Origin: Micromonospora sicca
GTDB lineage: Bacteria; Actinomycetota; Actinomycetes; Mycobacteriales; Micromonosporaceae
Direction: 5' to 3'
DNA length: 64,000 bases
Assembly: GCF_003172935.1 (NCBI RefSeq)
Contig: NZ_QGKS01000346.1
Location: 1 to 64,000 of the forward strand
Under the pieces are notes generated by a model, which saw nothing but the letters and a program-made list of their open reading frames with translations, was not told where the DNA came from and did no database searches. The translations under genes and the position numbers were made by a program. How positions within the stretch are numbered: the stretch's first letter is position 1; every line of letters starts with the position of its first letter. Below, piece after piece: positions 36,919-46,177 of this stretch.

Positions 36919-39849
36919 GTGACCATCAGTGACGATCGCGTCGACCGGGACGTCGAGGAGCTCGGCCGGGACCTTGCCCGGGACCTCGAGCGCGCCCTCG
37001 ACGGCGAGACCGGCTTCGACGCGTACACCCGCCATCTGTTCTCCCGGGACGCGAGCATGTACGCCATCCAACCGATCGGCGTGGTGTTCCCGCGGCACGC
37101 GGACGACGTCGCGGCGGCCGTCTCACTGGCCGGGAGGTACGGCGTACCGGTGGTCCCACGCGGCGGTGGCACGAGCCTCGCCGGGCAGACGATCGGCCCC
37201 GGCCTGGTGCTCGACCTGTCCCGGCACATGCACCGCATCCTGGACATCGACGCGGCCGCCCGGGTGGCGCGGGTGCAACCCGGAGTCGTGCAGGACCAGC
37301 TCAACCGTGCGGCCGCCGCGCACGGCCTGATGTTCGGGCCGGACACGTCCACCAGCAACCGCGCCACCATCGGTGGGATGCTCGGCAACAACTCCGCCGG
37401 CAGCGGGTCCGTCCGCTACGGGATGACGATCGATCACATCCGCGAACTCGACGTCGTGCTCGCCGACGCCTCCCGGGCCCGCTTCGCCCCGCTGGATCCG
37501 GCGGAGCGGACCCGTCGCGCCGCCCTGCGGACGCTGGAGGGGAGCCTCTACCGGCAGTTGCCGCACCTGCTGGAGACGTATGCGGGCGCCATCTCGAAGG
37601 ACTTCCCGGCGTACTGGCGACGGGCCTGCGGCTACCGCCTGGACCGGCTCGCCGGCGACCCGTCGTTCAACCTCGCCCCGTTCGTCGTCGGGTCGGAGGG
37701 AACCCTCGTGATCGCGACCGAGGCCCTCGTGGACCTCGTGCCCAAGCCACGCCGGACGGTGATCGCGGTCGGCCACTTCACGTCGGTCCTCGGCGCCATC
37801 GAGGCGACCGAGGACGCCCTGGCCTGCGACCCGGCGGCGGTCGAGATGATGGACCGCACCATCCTCGACCTGTCCCGACAGAAGATCGAGTACGCCGACC
37901 TCGGGCGGACCCTCGAAGGCGACCCCGAGGCGCTGCTCTTCGTCTCCTTCAGCGGGGACGACGAGCGCCAACTCGTCGGTCAGCTCGATCGCCTGGCCGC
38001 GCTGTGGAGCAGGCACGGCCACGGGTATCACACGCTGCGCGCCGAGACGGCCCAGCAGCAGGCCCCGTTGCTCAAGGTGCGCAAGTCCAGCCTCGGCCTG
38101 CTGATGGCCGCCGGCAGCGGGACCCGGCGTCCGCTCGCGTTCGTCGAGGACACCGCGGTCGACCCGAAGCACCTCGCCGACTACACCAGACGCTTCCGGG
38201 AGGTGCTCGACCGACACGGCCTCCAGGCCGGCTTCTACGGGCACTGCTCGGTCGGTTGCCTGCACATCCGGCCGTTCGTGGACGTCAGCAGACCCGAGCA
38301 GGTCCGCGCGATGCGCGCGGTCGCGGAAGAGATCAAGGATCTTGTCCGGGAGTACGGCGGGGTCAACTCCAGCGAGCACGGCGACGGCCTGGCCCGCAGC
38401 GAGTTCAACCGGGAGATCTTCGGCGAAGAGCTGTACGAGGCGATGCGCACCGTCAAGGGCATCTTCGACCCGGAGAATCTCATGAACCCGGGCAAGATCG
38501 TCGACGCCCCGTCGATGACCGAGAACCTGCGTGACGCCGCGCTCCCCCCGGCGCCGCCGATCAGGACGCGGTTGACCTTCGACGTTGTCGGGGGCATGCG
38601 GGGGGCCGCGGACCGGTGCATGAACATCGGGCTGTGCCGCAAGAGCGAGACCGGTGCCATGTGTCCGTCGTACATGGCGACCCGGCAGGAGGAGCATGCC
38701 ACCCGGGGACGGGCGAACGCACTGGTCAAGGCGCTCTCCGAGCCGGACCCCGCGGCGGCGCTCGGTGACGAGCGGCTGCACGAGATCCTCGACCTGTGTC
38801 TGATGTGCAAGGCGTGCAAGAGCGAGTGTCCGCTCGGGGTGGACATGGCGTCGCTCAAGGCCGAGGCCCTCGCACAGCACCACGACGTCCACGGCGTACC
38901 GCTGCGCTCGCGGCTCTTCGGCGCCATCCGGCTGCTCAACCGCCTTGGCTCGGCCGTGGCGCCGCTGTCCAACCTGCCCGGCCGTGTCCGGCCGCTGCGC
39001 GGGCTGATGGACCGAGCCGCCGGCATCACGCCGAACCGTCCGCTGCCCGCCTTCCAACGGCGCAACCTCGTCCGCTGGTTCCGCCGCCACGCCCGCTCGG
39101 TGGACGGGACGCCACCGCTGGGCGAGGTGACCCTGCTCGCCGACTCCTTCACCACCTTCACGGAGCCGGGAATCGGTCGGGCAGCGGTGGAGCTGCTGGA
39201 AGCCGCCGGCTGGACGGTCCGGCTGGAGAGCGGGGGATGTTGCGGTCGCGCCAGCTTCTCCAAGGGCCTGCTCGACGACGCCAGAAGGAAGGCAGGGTCG
39301 CTGGCCAGAAGGTTGGTCCGCTCGTCGACGCCCGGATCTCCGATCGTCGGGTGCGAGCCCTCGTGCATCCTGACCCTGCGCGACGAACACCGGCAACTGC
39401 TTCCCGACGACCCTGACGTGCGGGATGTCTCCGGCCGGGTGCGTCAGGTCGAGGAACTGCTGGTCGAGGCCATCGACTCCGGCCGGCTGCGGCTCGCCGA
39501 GTCGGAGCTGTCCGGCCGACGCATCCTCTACCACGGGCACTGCCATCAGAAGGCCGAGGTCGGTACGGCCGCCACCGTGGCGTTGCTGCGCCGCATCCCC
39601 GGCGTCGAGGTGGTCGAGCTGGACGCCGGATGCTGCGGGATGGCGGGTTCGTTCGGGTTCGAGTCCGAGCACTACGAGCTGTCGATGGCGGTGGGCAACG
39701 ACCGGCTCTTTCCGGCCGTCCGGGCGGAGCCGGCCGACACCGTGGTGGCTGCCACCGGCGTGTCCTGCCGTCAGCAGATCCGGCACGGCACGCAGCGGGT
39801 CGCCCGGCATCCACTCGAGCTGGTCCGCCAGTCGTTGGCCGCGAGCTGA
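36919..39849 (+). CDS. FAD-linked oxidase fused to Fe-S subunit (glycolate/D-lactate dehydrogenase type)
   Basis: A 976-residue fusion. The N-terminal FAD_binding_4 domain (VVPRGGGTSLAGQTIGPGLVLDLSRHM) and FAD-oxidase C domain (HCSVGCLHIRPFVD, SSEHGDGLARSEF, FDPENLMNPGKIV) fill about residues 1-540. A ferredoxin-like part follows with clusters CMNIGLCRKSETGAMCPSY and CLMCKACKSECPLG. Two CCG domains (GCCGRASFSKG with CEPSC; HGHCHQKAEVG with AGCCGMAGSFG) end it. This joins what GlcD and GlcF do as separate subunits, passing electrons from a 2-hydroxy acid to the quinone pool. Next to glyoxylate-using genes, glycolate is the likely substrate. The GTG start at 36919 is preceded by AGAGGAGG. Confidence 0.87.
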   Translation: MTISDDRVDRDVEELGRDLARDLERALDGETGFDAYTRHLFSRDASMYAIQPIGVVFPRHADDVAAAVSLAGRYGVPVVPRGGGTSLAGQTIGPGLVLDLSRHMHRILDIDAAARVARVQPGVVQDQLNRAAAAHGLMFGPDTSTSNRATIGGMLGNNSAGSGSVRYGMTIDHIRELDVVLADASRARFAPLDPAERTRRAALRTLEGSLYRQLPHLLETYAGAISKDFPAYWRRACGYRLDRLAGDPSFNLAPFVVGSEGTLVIATEALVDLVPKPRRTVIAVGHFTSVLGAIEATEDALACDPAAVEMMDRTILDLSRQKIEYADLGRTLEGDPEALLFVSFSGDDERQLVGQLDRLAALWSRHGHGYHTLRAETAQQQAPLLKVRKSSLGLLMAAGSGTRRPLAFVEDTAVDPKHLADYTRRFREVLDRHGLQAGFYGHCSVGCLHIRPFVDVSRPEQVRAMRAVAEEIKDLVREYGGVNSSEHGDGLARSEFNREIFGEELYEAMRTVKGIFDPENLMNPGKIVDAPSMTENLRDAALPPAPPIRTRLTFDVVGGMRGAADRCMNIGLCRKSETGAMCPSYMATRQEEHATRGRANALVKALSEPDPAAALGDERLHEILDLCLMCKACKSECPLGVDMASLKAEALAQHHDVHGVPLRSRLFGAIRLLNRLGSAVAPLSNLPGRVRPLRGLMDRAAGITPNRPLPAFQRRNLVRWFRRHARSVDGTPPLGEVTLLADSFTTFTEPGIGRAAVELLEAAGWTVRLESGGCCGRASFSKGLLDDARRKAGSLARRLVRSSTPGSPIVGCEPSCILTLRDEHRQLLPDDPDVRDVSGRVRQVEELLVEAIDSGRLRLAESELSGRRILYHGHCHQKAEVGTAATVALLRRIPGVEVVELDAGCCGMAGSFGFESEHYELSMAVGNDRLFPAVRAEPADTVVAATGVSCRQQIRHGTQRVARHPLELVRQSLAAS

Positions 39850-39921
39850 CCATCGGCAGCCGCTGACCCAGGTGCCGGCCGATGACCGGAGGGTGGGCGC
39901 AACGGCGCGTTCCCGGTGCGG

Positions 39922-39955
39922 CCCCGGCGGCGCTGCTGTCGCAGCCCCGCCGGGG
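39922..39955. terminator. Convergent terminator hairpin
   Basis: Arms CCCCGGCGG (39922-39930) and CCGCCGGGG (39947-39955) pair around a 16-nt loop that itself contains GCTG/CAGC. It lies between the converging oxidase gene and the malate synthase gene. Confidence 0.6.
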
Positions 39956-39973
39956 TTCAGCTGCTGCTCATGC

Positions 39974-41575
39974 TTACTTCTCGGAGGAAACCTGGTACGC
40001 GGGAAGGGTGAGGAAGTCGGCATAGTCGTCGGCCAGAGCGACCTCGAGGACCAGCTTCCGGGCCTGGGCGAACCGCTCCTCGTCGAACTGCTCCTTCCCC
40101 AGGGCGTCGCAGATCTTGGCCAGCTCCTTGTCGAGAATGCGCTCGACCAGCTCGCCCGTGACGGTCGTACCGGTGTCGAGCTCGACGTCGTTGTGCACCC
40201 ACTGCCAGATCTGCGACCGGGCGATCTCGGCGGTCGCCGCGTCCTCCATCAAATTGTTGATGGCCACCGCGCCGTTGCCGGCCAACCACGAGGCGAGGTA
40301 CTGCACCGCGACGCTGATGTTGTTGCGCAGCCCGGCCTCGGTGACGGCGCCGGGGGTGCTTCGCACGTCGAGCAACTGGTCCGCGGTGACCGAGACCTCC
40401 TCGCGCAGCCGGTCGAGCTGGTTCGGCCGGCCGCCGAGCACCCGGTCGAAGACCTCCTGGCAGATGGGCACCAGGTCGGGGTGCGCGACCCACGAACCGT
40501 CGAAGCCGTCGCCGGCCTCCCGCTCCTTGTCCTCGCGGACCTTCGCCAGCGCCAGCTGGTTGACCTGCGGATCACGTCGGCTGGGGATGAAGGCCGCCAT
40601 CCCGCCGATCGCGAACGCCCCGCGCTTGTGGCAGGTGCGCACCAGCAGTTCGGTGTAGGCGCGCATGAAGGGGGCCGTCATCGTCACCGAGTTCCGGTCC
40701 GGCAGCACGAAGTCGGCGCCGGAGTCGCGGAAGTACTTGATGATGCTGAACAGGTAGTCCCACCGGCCGGCGTTGAGGCCCGACGCGTGCTCCCGCAGCT
40801 CGTAGAGGATCTCCTCCATCTCGAACGCCGCCGGCATCGTCTCGATCAGCACGGTCGCGCGGATCGTGCCGTGGGCGATGCCGAGCCGCTGCTGCGCGAA
40901 GGTGAACACCTCGTTCCACAGCCGCGCCTCGAGGTGGCTCTCCATCTTCGGCAGGTAGAAGTACGGGCCACTGCCCCGGCGCAGGAGTTCCTCGGCGTTG
41001 TGGAAGAAGTACAGGCCGAAGTCGACCAGGGCGCCCACGACCGGCCTGCCGTCGACGAGCAGATGGCTCTCGTCGAAGTGCCAGCCGCGCGGTCGCACCA
41101 CGATCGTCGCGAGTCGCCCGTCCTCGCGCAGCGCGTACTCCCGGCCGTCCGGGGAGGCGAAGGAGATCGCCCGGCGCACCGCGTCGTACAGGTTGATCTG
41201 CCCGCCCACGACGTTGCCCCAGTGGGGCGTGTTCGCGTCCTCGAGATCGGCGAGCCAGACCCGGGCGCCGGAGTTGAGAGCGTTGATCGTCATCTTGCGC
41301 TCGGTCGGTCCGGTGATCTCCACCCGGCGGTCCCGCAGGTCGCCAGGGGCTGGAGCGACGGTCCACGCGGTCTCCCGCACCTCCCGCGTCTCGGGCAGGA
41401 AGTCGAACCGGTGGCTGCGGGCGACGGCGTCCCGGCGCTGGCGGCGCAGGTCGAGCAACTCGTCGCGGCGGACGCCGAACAGCTCCTGCAGCTCTGCGAC
41501 GAAGGCCAGCGCCTCGGGGGTGAGAATCTCGTCGCCGCGCGCCACCGGGCCGCCGGTCACGTCGATCTCGGGCAT
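39974..41575 (-). CDS. aceB: Malate synthase A
   Basis: A 533-residue malate synthase, condensing glyoxylate with acetyl-CoA to malate. The family signature [15 protein letters not shown] is present. [41 protein letters not shown] and [17 protein letters not shown] are also characteristic. Length is normal for the A type. The ATG at 41575 (MPEIDVTGG) has AGGTGATCC upstream; the frame extends to 41995 but those codons cover the promoter. It is divergent from the IclR gene, and both have IclR-type boxes in between. It supplies the route for glyoxylate made by the oxidase. Confidence 0.93.
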   Translation of the reverse strand: MPEIDVTGGPVARGDEILTPEALAFVAELQELFGVRRDELLDLRRQRRDAVARSHRFDFLPETREVRETAWTVAPAPGDLRDRRVEITGPTERKMTINALNSGARVWLADLEDANTPHWGNVVGGQINLYDAVRRAISFASPDGREYALREDGRLATIVVRPRGWHFDESHLLVDGRPVVGALVDFGLYFFHNAEELLRRGSGPYFYLPKMESHLEARLWNEVFTFAQQRLGIAHGTIRATVLIETMPAAFEMEEILYELREHASGLNAGRWDYLFSIIKYFRDSGADFVLPDRNSVTMTAPFMRAYTELLVRTCHKRGAFAIGGMAAFIPSRRDPQVNQLALAKVREDKEREAGDGFDGSWVAHPDLVPICQEVFDRVLGGRPNQLDRLREEVSVTADQLLDVRSTPGAVTEAGLRNNISVAVQYLASWLAGNGAVAINNLMEDAATAEIARSQIWQWVHNDVELDTGTTVTGELVERILDKELAKICDALGKEQFDEERFAQARKLVLEVALADDYADFLTLPAYQVSSEK

Positions 41576-41665
41576 CCGGATCACCTTCTCCTGTCTCCCG
41601 CGGCCGATCTGGCCGAAGTCTTCGGCGCGGCACGAGCCGACCCCGCCGGGCGCCGATCCGCGCCC

Positions 41666-41701
41666 TTCATCATTGTGGATAATAATTTCCGCTTTACGGA
41701 A
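41666..41701. promoter_or_regulatory. Tandem IclR-type boxes at the malate synthase promoter
   Basis: TTCCGCTTTACGGAA (41687-41701) is a near-perfect copy. A weaker site TTCATCATTGTGGAT (41666-41680) has its centre 21 bp away, the same spacing as at the aminotransferase promoter. The sites are 91-126 bp upstream of the malate synthase start. Confidence 0.65.
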
Positions 41702-41748
41702 GTCAAGGGGAAGGTCGCGCGGAGGAGCCCCGGTCACGCCGGATAGAC

Positions 41749-41763
41749 TTCTGCGATGCGGAA
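41749..41763. promoter_or_regulatory. IclR-type box before the iclR gene
   Basis: TTCTGCGATGCGGAA has one mismatch to the TTCCGC-N3-GCGGAA consensus and lies 57 bp before the GTG of the IclR gene, fitting autoregulation. No second site 21 bp away was found. Confidence 0.6.
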
Positions 41764-41819
41764 ACAGCGCCGCGTGGCCGGTGACCCTCCCAGGCGCATC
41801 CGGGCGAAGGAGGATCTGA

Positions 41820-42647
41820 GTGACCGAGTCGAACCTGGACCTGGCTGGCGACGGCCCGCAGCCGAAAGGTCGGGTGCCCGGTGGCGTCCAGTCGCTGGAA
41901 AGAGCCTTCGAGCTGCTCGAAATCATGGCGGACGCCGGAGGCGTGATCGGACTGTCCCGGCTCGCCCAGGAGTCCGGGCTTGCGCTGCCCACCATCCACC
42001 GGCTGATCCGTACCCTGGTCGACCTCGGCTACGTCCGCCAGGAGCCGTCCCGGCAGTACTCCCTGGGCCCCCGCCTGATCCGGCTCGGCGACAGCGCGAG
42101 CCACCTGCTGGGCACCTGGTCCCGGCCGTACCTGTCCCGACTCGTCGACGCCCTCGGCGAGAGCGCGAACCTCGCGATGCTGGACGGTGATCGCGTCGTG
42201 TACGTGGCGCAGGTCCAGTCCAGGCAGTCGATGCGGATGTTCACCGAGGTCGGACGGCGCGTCTACCCGCACTGCACAGCCGTGGGCAAGGCCCTGCTCG
42301 CCCACCTGTCGCCGAGCGACGTGCATACGCTCCTCGAGCGCACCGGCATGCCGGCCCAGACCGAGCACACCATCACCGAACCACGCCGGTTCGCCGAGGA
42401 GATCGACCGGGTACGGGCCCAGGGCTACGCCATGGACGACGGCGAGCAGGAGATCGGCGTGCGCTGTGTCGCCGTACCGGTGCTCGGTATCGCGAACCGG
42501 CTGGCCGTCTCGGTCTCCGGGCCGGCGCCACGCATGACGCCCGACGTGGTCGAGCGGGCCGTACCGCTGCTGCGTCAGGCCGCCGAGGACCTGGCCGACG
42601 AACTCAGCGTTCCCCGTTCCGCGGGACCGGATCGCATCGCCGGCTGA
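41820..42647 (+). CDS. IclR-family regulator of glyoxylate metabolism (AllR-like)
   Basis: A 275-residue IclR protein. The winged helix-turn-helix spans about residues 22-80 ([41 protein letters not shown]). The effector domain has [36 protein letters not shown] and [18 protein letters not shown]. These resemble the AllR/IclR group that binds glyoxylate or related acids. AAGGAGG precedes the GTG start. It is divergent from malate synthase. A shared palindrome at its own promoter, malate synthase and the aminotransferase/MatC region makes it the probable local repressor; effector and direct binding are inferred. Confidence 0.88.
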   Translation: MTESNLDLAGDGPQPKGRVPGGVQSLERAFELLEIMADAGGVIGLSRLAQESGLALPTIHRLIRTLVDLGYVRQEPSRQYSLGPRLIRLGDSASHLLGTWSRPYLSRLVDALGESANLAMLDGDRVVYVAQVQSRQSMRMFTEVGRRVYPHCTAVGKALLAHLSPSDVHTLLERTGMPAQTEHTITEPRRFAEEIDRVRAQGYAMDDGEQEIGVRCVAVPVLGIANRLAVSVSGPAPRMTPDVVERAVPLLRQAAEDLADELSVPRSAGPDRIAG

Positions 42648-42662
42648 CGCCCGGCCCGGTTG

Positions 42663-43196
42663 TCAGAGCAGGGCTGTCGCCGCGGCGTGCGCGCGGGCCC
42701 GCTCGAGGTACCCCGCGGCGTCGCGCACGATGCCCACGCGTTCCGCCTCGGAAAGGTGACGCCGCACCCGCGCGGGCAGACCCGCGACCAGCGAGCCGGG
42801 CGGGACCACCGCCCCCTCCAGCACGACCGCGCCGGCGGCGACCAGTGAGCCGGAGCCGATCCGGGCGCCGTTGAGGACGACGGCTCCCATGCCGATCAGG
42901 ACGTCGTCCTCGATGGTGCAGCCGTGCAGCACGGCGCGGTGCCCGACGGAGACCCCCGAACCCACCACTGTCGGAAAGTCCGGGTCGGCGTGCACGACGC
43001 AACCGTCCTGGATGTTGCTGCCGGCGCCGATGCTGATGTCCTCGGTGTCGGCGCGCAGCACGCAGCCGTACCAGACGCTGGCACCGGCCGCCAGCCGGAC
43101 GGAGCCGACGATGGTGCAGCCCGGCGCCGCCCAGGCCTCGGGATGGATGTTCGGCGTGCGGTCACCGAAGTGGACGACCAGCGCTTGAGTGCTCAC
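42663..43196 (-). CDS. Gamma-carbonic anhydrase family protein
   Basis: A 177-residue left-handed beta-helix protein made of hexapeptide repeats. The three zinc-ligand His positions are visible in GCVVHADPDF and GHRAVLHGCTIEDD. IGMGAVVLNGARIGSGSLVAAGAVV follows, with a C-terminal helix. Relatives are gamma-class carbonic anhydrases, although many are inactive or bind other acyl substrates. The GTG start overlaps the GntR stop as GTGA, so it is co-expressed with that regulator. CO2/bicarbonate handling would suit a malonyl-CoA pathway, but this is inference. Confidence 0.85.
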   Translation of the reverse strand: MSTQALVVHFGDRTPNIHPEAWAAPGCTIVGSVRLAAGASVWYGCVLRADTEDISIGAGSNIQDGCVVHADPDFPTVVGSGVSVGHRAVLHGCTIEDDVLIGMGAVVLNGARIGSGSLVAAGAVVLEGAVVPPGSLVAGLPARVRRHLSEAERVGIVRDAAGYLERARAHAAATALL

Positions 43197-43981
43197 GATC
43201 GGGGCGCCTCCAGTCCAAGGGCAGTGTCGGAGCGGGACCGGCCGAGCCGTTCCAGCCAGGCCTCCGCCTCGGCCGAGCGGCCGCTGAGCGAGTGGCCGAG
43301 TTCGAGGACGAAGGTGTGCTGCCCATGGTCGGTGAGCATCTCGAGGACCTCCTGCGGATTCCCGCGCTCCAGGGTCGCCAGGATCGCGCGGTGCCGTTCG
43401 ACGATTCCCCACAGCCCCTCGCCGGCCACCCTGGCCCGCTGGTTCATGCCCATGCAGAGCCGCATCTGCAGAGACAGGGAGCGGTAGGACTCCTCGAGCC
43501 GGCGGTGGCCGGCCAACCCCACCACGGCCAGATGGAAGTCGAACGCGCGATCCGTGACCGTCGCGGCGTCGCCGGCCCGGGCGGCGTCCTCCAGGTCACG
43601 TAGCGCCGCCCGGCAGCGCTCGAGACGATCCGGCGATCGCACGGGTACGCCGAGCTCGACCGCCATCCGCTCAAGCTGATCGCGGAGCGTGAAGATCTCG
43701 TACACGTCGTGCAGGTTGATCGGGACGACGATCACCCCGCGCCGGGGCTGCTGGACGAGCAGGCCCTCCTGCTCCAGCACGCGCAACGCCTCGCGCAACG
43801 GCGGCCGGGACACACCGAGCTGGTGGGTGAGCTGGTTCTCCACCACGCGGTCACCCGGCTGCAACTCGCCGGTGAGGATCATCTTCCGCACGGCGTCCGC
43901 GGCGAGCCGCGCCATGCTCGGCGGAGGCGCGATCCGGCGGGCCGCCTCGTCCGGCATCGTCACCGTCGTCCTCTCCGCCAT
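43193..43981 (-). CDS. GntR-family regulator (FCD/FadR subfamily)
   Basis: A 262-residue regulator. The N-terminal winged helix holds DAVRKMILTGELQPGDRVVENQLTHQLGVSRPPLREALRVLEQEG, followed by an all-helical FCD ligand domain (IFTLRDQLERMAVELG, AFDFHLAVVGLAGHRRL, MGMNQRARVAGEGLWGIVERHRAIL) with metal-ligand-type Asp and His. FCD regulators respond to organic acids. The ATG at 43981 follows GAGGAG. It is divergent from the CoA-transferase operon, with a near-perfect palindrome in the 145-nt gap, so it likely controls that operon and itself. Confidence 0.88.
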   Translation of the reverse strand: MAERTTVTMPDEAARRIAPPPSMARLAADAVRKMILTGELQPGDRVVENQLTHQLGVSRPPLREALRVLEQEGLLVQQPRRGVIVVPINLHDVYEIFTLRDQLERMAVELGVPVRSPDRLERCRAALRDLEDAARAGDAATVTDRAFDFHLAVVGLAGHRRLEESYRSLSLQMRLCMGMNQRARVAGEGLWGIVERHRAILATLERGNPQEVLEMLTDHGQHTFVLELGHSLSGRSAEAEAWLERLGRSRSDTALGLEAPRS

Positions 43982-44002
43982 CGGAACTCCTCGCCACGGG
44001 CC

Positions 44003-44019
44003 TTGTCTTCTGTAGACAA
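44003..44019. promoter_or_regulatory. GntR (FadR-type) operator
   Basis: TTGTCTTCTGTAGACAA is a 17-bp palindrome with 7 of 8 pairs matching. It lies between divergent gntR (start 43981) and the CoA-transferase gene (start 44127) and resembles the TTGTnnnACAA sites of FCD-type GntR proteins. Confidence 0.65.
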
Positions 44020-44126
44020 CGGTGAACTCTACCGGTAGCTTTCCCATCCGAACACCCTGTGCTCTCCCGTGCGGCACGGGTTGTCCCGCGATCACGTACC
44101 GGCGCCGATCACCCGGAGGCAGGTCG

Positions 44127-45386
44127 ATGACCAACGAACGCACGCCGCCCCTGACCGGAGTGACCGTGTTGGAGATCGGGGCGTTCATGGCGGCGCCGTT
44201 CGCCGCCCTGCAACTCGCCGACCTCGGGGCGAAGGTCATCAAGGTCGAGCACTCGACCGGCGGTGACCCCGTACGCCAGACCGGTCCGTTCCTCGGGACG
44301 GAGAGCTCGCCGTTCGTGCGCATCAACCGCAACAAGCGCTCGGTCGCCCTGGACCTCAAGTCGCCGGACGCGCGGTCGGCGTTCCTCCGACTGGTCGAGC
44401 GGGCCGACGTCCTCGTCGAGAACCTCCGCCCCGGCGCCATGCGCCGTCTCGGTCTCGGTTACCAGGACCTGCGGGAGATCAACCCCCGCCTGGTGTACGC
44501 CTCCGGCTCCGGCTGGGGGCAGGACGGGCCGCTCGCGAATCTGCCGGGGTTGGACATCATGGCGCAGGCGCGTAGCGGGCTGATGAGCATCACCGGCCAC
44601 CCCGGCGGTCCACCGGCGAAGGTGGGCGTGCCGATCTGCGACCTGGTCTGCGGCCTCTACCTGGCGCTCGCGGTCACCGCCGCGCTCAGGGAACGGGACC
44701 GCTCCGGAACGGGGCAGCACATCGACGTTTCGCTGTTCGAGGCCGGGGTGTCCTTCGCCGTCTGGGAGGCGGGAAAGTACTTCGCAACCGGCGAGGTGGG
44801 TGGCCCGATGGGCTCGGCGCACCAGAGCAACGCTCCGTACCAGGCGGTGCACAGCAGCGACGGCTACGTGACGATCGGCGCCACCACCCCCCGCAACTGG
44901 CAGGCGTTCTGTGACGCCCTCGGGCTGACCCGGCTGCTCGCGGACCCGCGCTACGCGGACGCGTTCTCCCGGCTGGAGAACCGCGCGGAGCTGATCAAGA
45001 GCATCGAAACCGTGACGAGCACGATGAGCACGGCGGAGATCATCGAGCGGCTCAACAAGGCCGGCGTGCCGTGCGCCCCGATCGCCGACTACGGCGAGGT
45101 CTTCACCGACGAGCACCTCGCGGCCCGCGGCTTCTTCTGGGACGCCCCGCACCCGACCCTGGGGTCGGTGCGCCAACTCGGCTCGCCGATGCGCATGTCC
45201 GAGACCCCGGTTCAGCGCGCGGGCGCGGGTCCCGTCCTCGGCGCCGACACCCGGGAGGTGCTGCTCGCCGCCGGTTGCAGCGCGGCGGAGATCGATCACC
45301 TCGTCGCCTCCGGCGCCGCCCTGGCCGACGACGTCGGCGGCGCCACGACCACGAGCTCCGCCACGACAACGACGACCAGGAGGTAG
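44127..45386 (+). CDS. Class III (CaiB/BaiF) CoA-transferase
   Basis: A 419-residue family III CoA-transferase. Features are LEIGAFMAAPFAALQLADLGAKVIKVEHSTGGDPVR, RNKRSVALDLKSPDAR, the catalytic Asp in LPGLDIMAQARSG, and SGTGQHIDVSLFEAGVSF. It moves CoA between carboxylic acids, but the acid pair is not readable. GGAGG lies 8 nt before the ATG. It starts an operon with a crotonase (3 nt gap) and a MatB-like synthetase. The C-terminus ends in a Thr-rich tail (TTTSSATTTTTRR) not usual for the family. Confidence 0.87.
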   Translation: MTNERTPPLTGVTVLEIGAFMAAPFAALQLADLGAKVIKVEHSTGGDPVRQTGPFLGTESSPFVRINRNKRSVALDLKSPDARSAFLRLVERADVLVENLRPGAMRRLGLGYQDLREINPRLVYASGSGWGQDGPLANLPGLDIMAQARSGLMSITGHPGGPPAKVGVPICDLVCGLYLALAVTAALRERDRSGTGQHIDVSLFEAGVSFAVWEAGKYFATGEVGGPMGSAHQSNAPYQAVHSSDGYVTIGATTPRNWQAFCDALGLTRLLADPRYADAFSRLENRAELIKSIETVTSTMSTAEIIERLNKAGVPCAPIADYGEVFTDEHLAARGFFWDAPHPTLGSVRQLGSPMRMSETPVQRAGAGPVLGADTREVLLAAGCSAAEIDHLVASGAALADDVGGATTTSSATTTTTRR

Positions 45387-45389
45387 GCA

Positions 45390-46172
45390 ATGCCCTCGTC
45401 GCCCGATTCCCGCTCCGAGGTCCTGGTGGAAAAGCAGGGCCCGGCCCTCGCCGTGACCTTCAACCGACCCCGGCAGCGCAACGCGATGACGTGGGCGATG
45501 TACGACGGCCTGTACCAGGCGTGTGAACGGGCCGACGCGGACGACGATGTGCGGGTGCTCGTGCTGCGCGGGGCGGGCGAGGACGCCTTCGTCGCCGGCA
45601 CCGACATCAGACAGTTCGCGGACTTCACCGGCGGCGCCGACGGGGTCGAATACGAGCGGAAGATCACGCGGGTGCTGGACCGGCTGGAGGACGTCAACGT
45701 GCCGACGGTCGCGGCCATCCGTGGCTACTGCGTCGGCGCGGGCCTGGCGATCGCCGCCGTGTGCGACCTACGACTTGCCACCCCCGACGCGCGGTTCGGG
45801 ATCCCCATCGCCAGGACCCTGGGAAACTGCCTGTCGATGCCCACCTATGCGCTGCTGCTGCACCACCTCGGGCCGGCCCGTACCCTGGATCTGCTGCTCA
45901 ACGCGAAGTTCTACTCCGGTCGGGAGGCGCACGCGGCGGGCTTCGTGGCCGAGTCCACGGAGGATCTCGACAAGGCCGTCCAGCAGACCGTCGACCGCCT
46001 GGCCGGGCATGCCCCGCTGACCATGTGGGCGACGAAGGAGGCGATCCGACGGCTACGCCGGAGCCGCGCCGACGGCGACGACATCGTCTCCCGCGTCTAC
46101 GGCAGCGACGACTTCCGAGCCGCCGTCCGGGCCTTCACGGCCAAGCAGCCGACGACATGGACCGGACGGTGA
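45390..46172 (+). CDS. Crotonase-family protein (enoyl-CoA hydratase/isomerase-like)
   Basis: A 260-residue crotonase. It has the N-terminal FNRPRQRNAMTWAMYDGLYQA, the oxyanion-hole segments AFVAGTDIRQFADF and AIRGYCVGAGLAIAAVCDLRLA, and an all-helical end. At the place where true hydratases carry their first catalytic Glu (FGxPE) it reads FGIPI (about residues 136-140), so it is probably not a normal enoyl-CoA hydratase. A malonyl-CoA or methylmalonyl-CoA decarboxylase-type role would fit the MatB-like gene after it, but is speculative. AGGAGGT precedes the ATG at ideal spacing. Confidence 0.83.
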   Translation: MPSSPDSRSEVLVEKQGPALAVTFNRPRQRNAMTWAMYDGLYQACERADADDDVRVLVLRGAGEDAFVAGTDIRQFADFTGGADGVEYERKITRVLDRLEDVNVPTVAAIRGYCVGAGLAIAAVCDLRLATPDARFGIPIARTLGNCLSMPTYALLLHHLGPARTLDLLLNAKFYSGREAHAAGFVAESTEDLDKAVQQTVDRLAGHAPLTMWATKEAIRRLRRSRADGDDIVSRVYGSDDFRAAVRAFTAKQPTTWTGR

Positions 46173-46177
46173 CCACG

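Noticed and set aside
37123-40023. 966-codon frame antisense to the FAD/Fe-S oxidase
   Set aside because: It is the mirror of the oxidase reading frame with no domain; the plus strand carries clear FAD and Fe-S motifs.
44022-44126. N-terminal extension of the CoA-transferase frame
   Set aside because: It runs through the promoter and the GntR operator gap; the ATG at 44127 has GGAGG at correct spacing and starts the family sequence.
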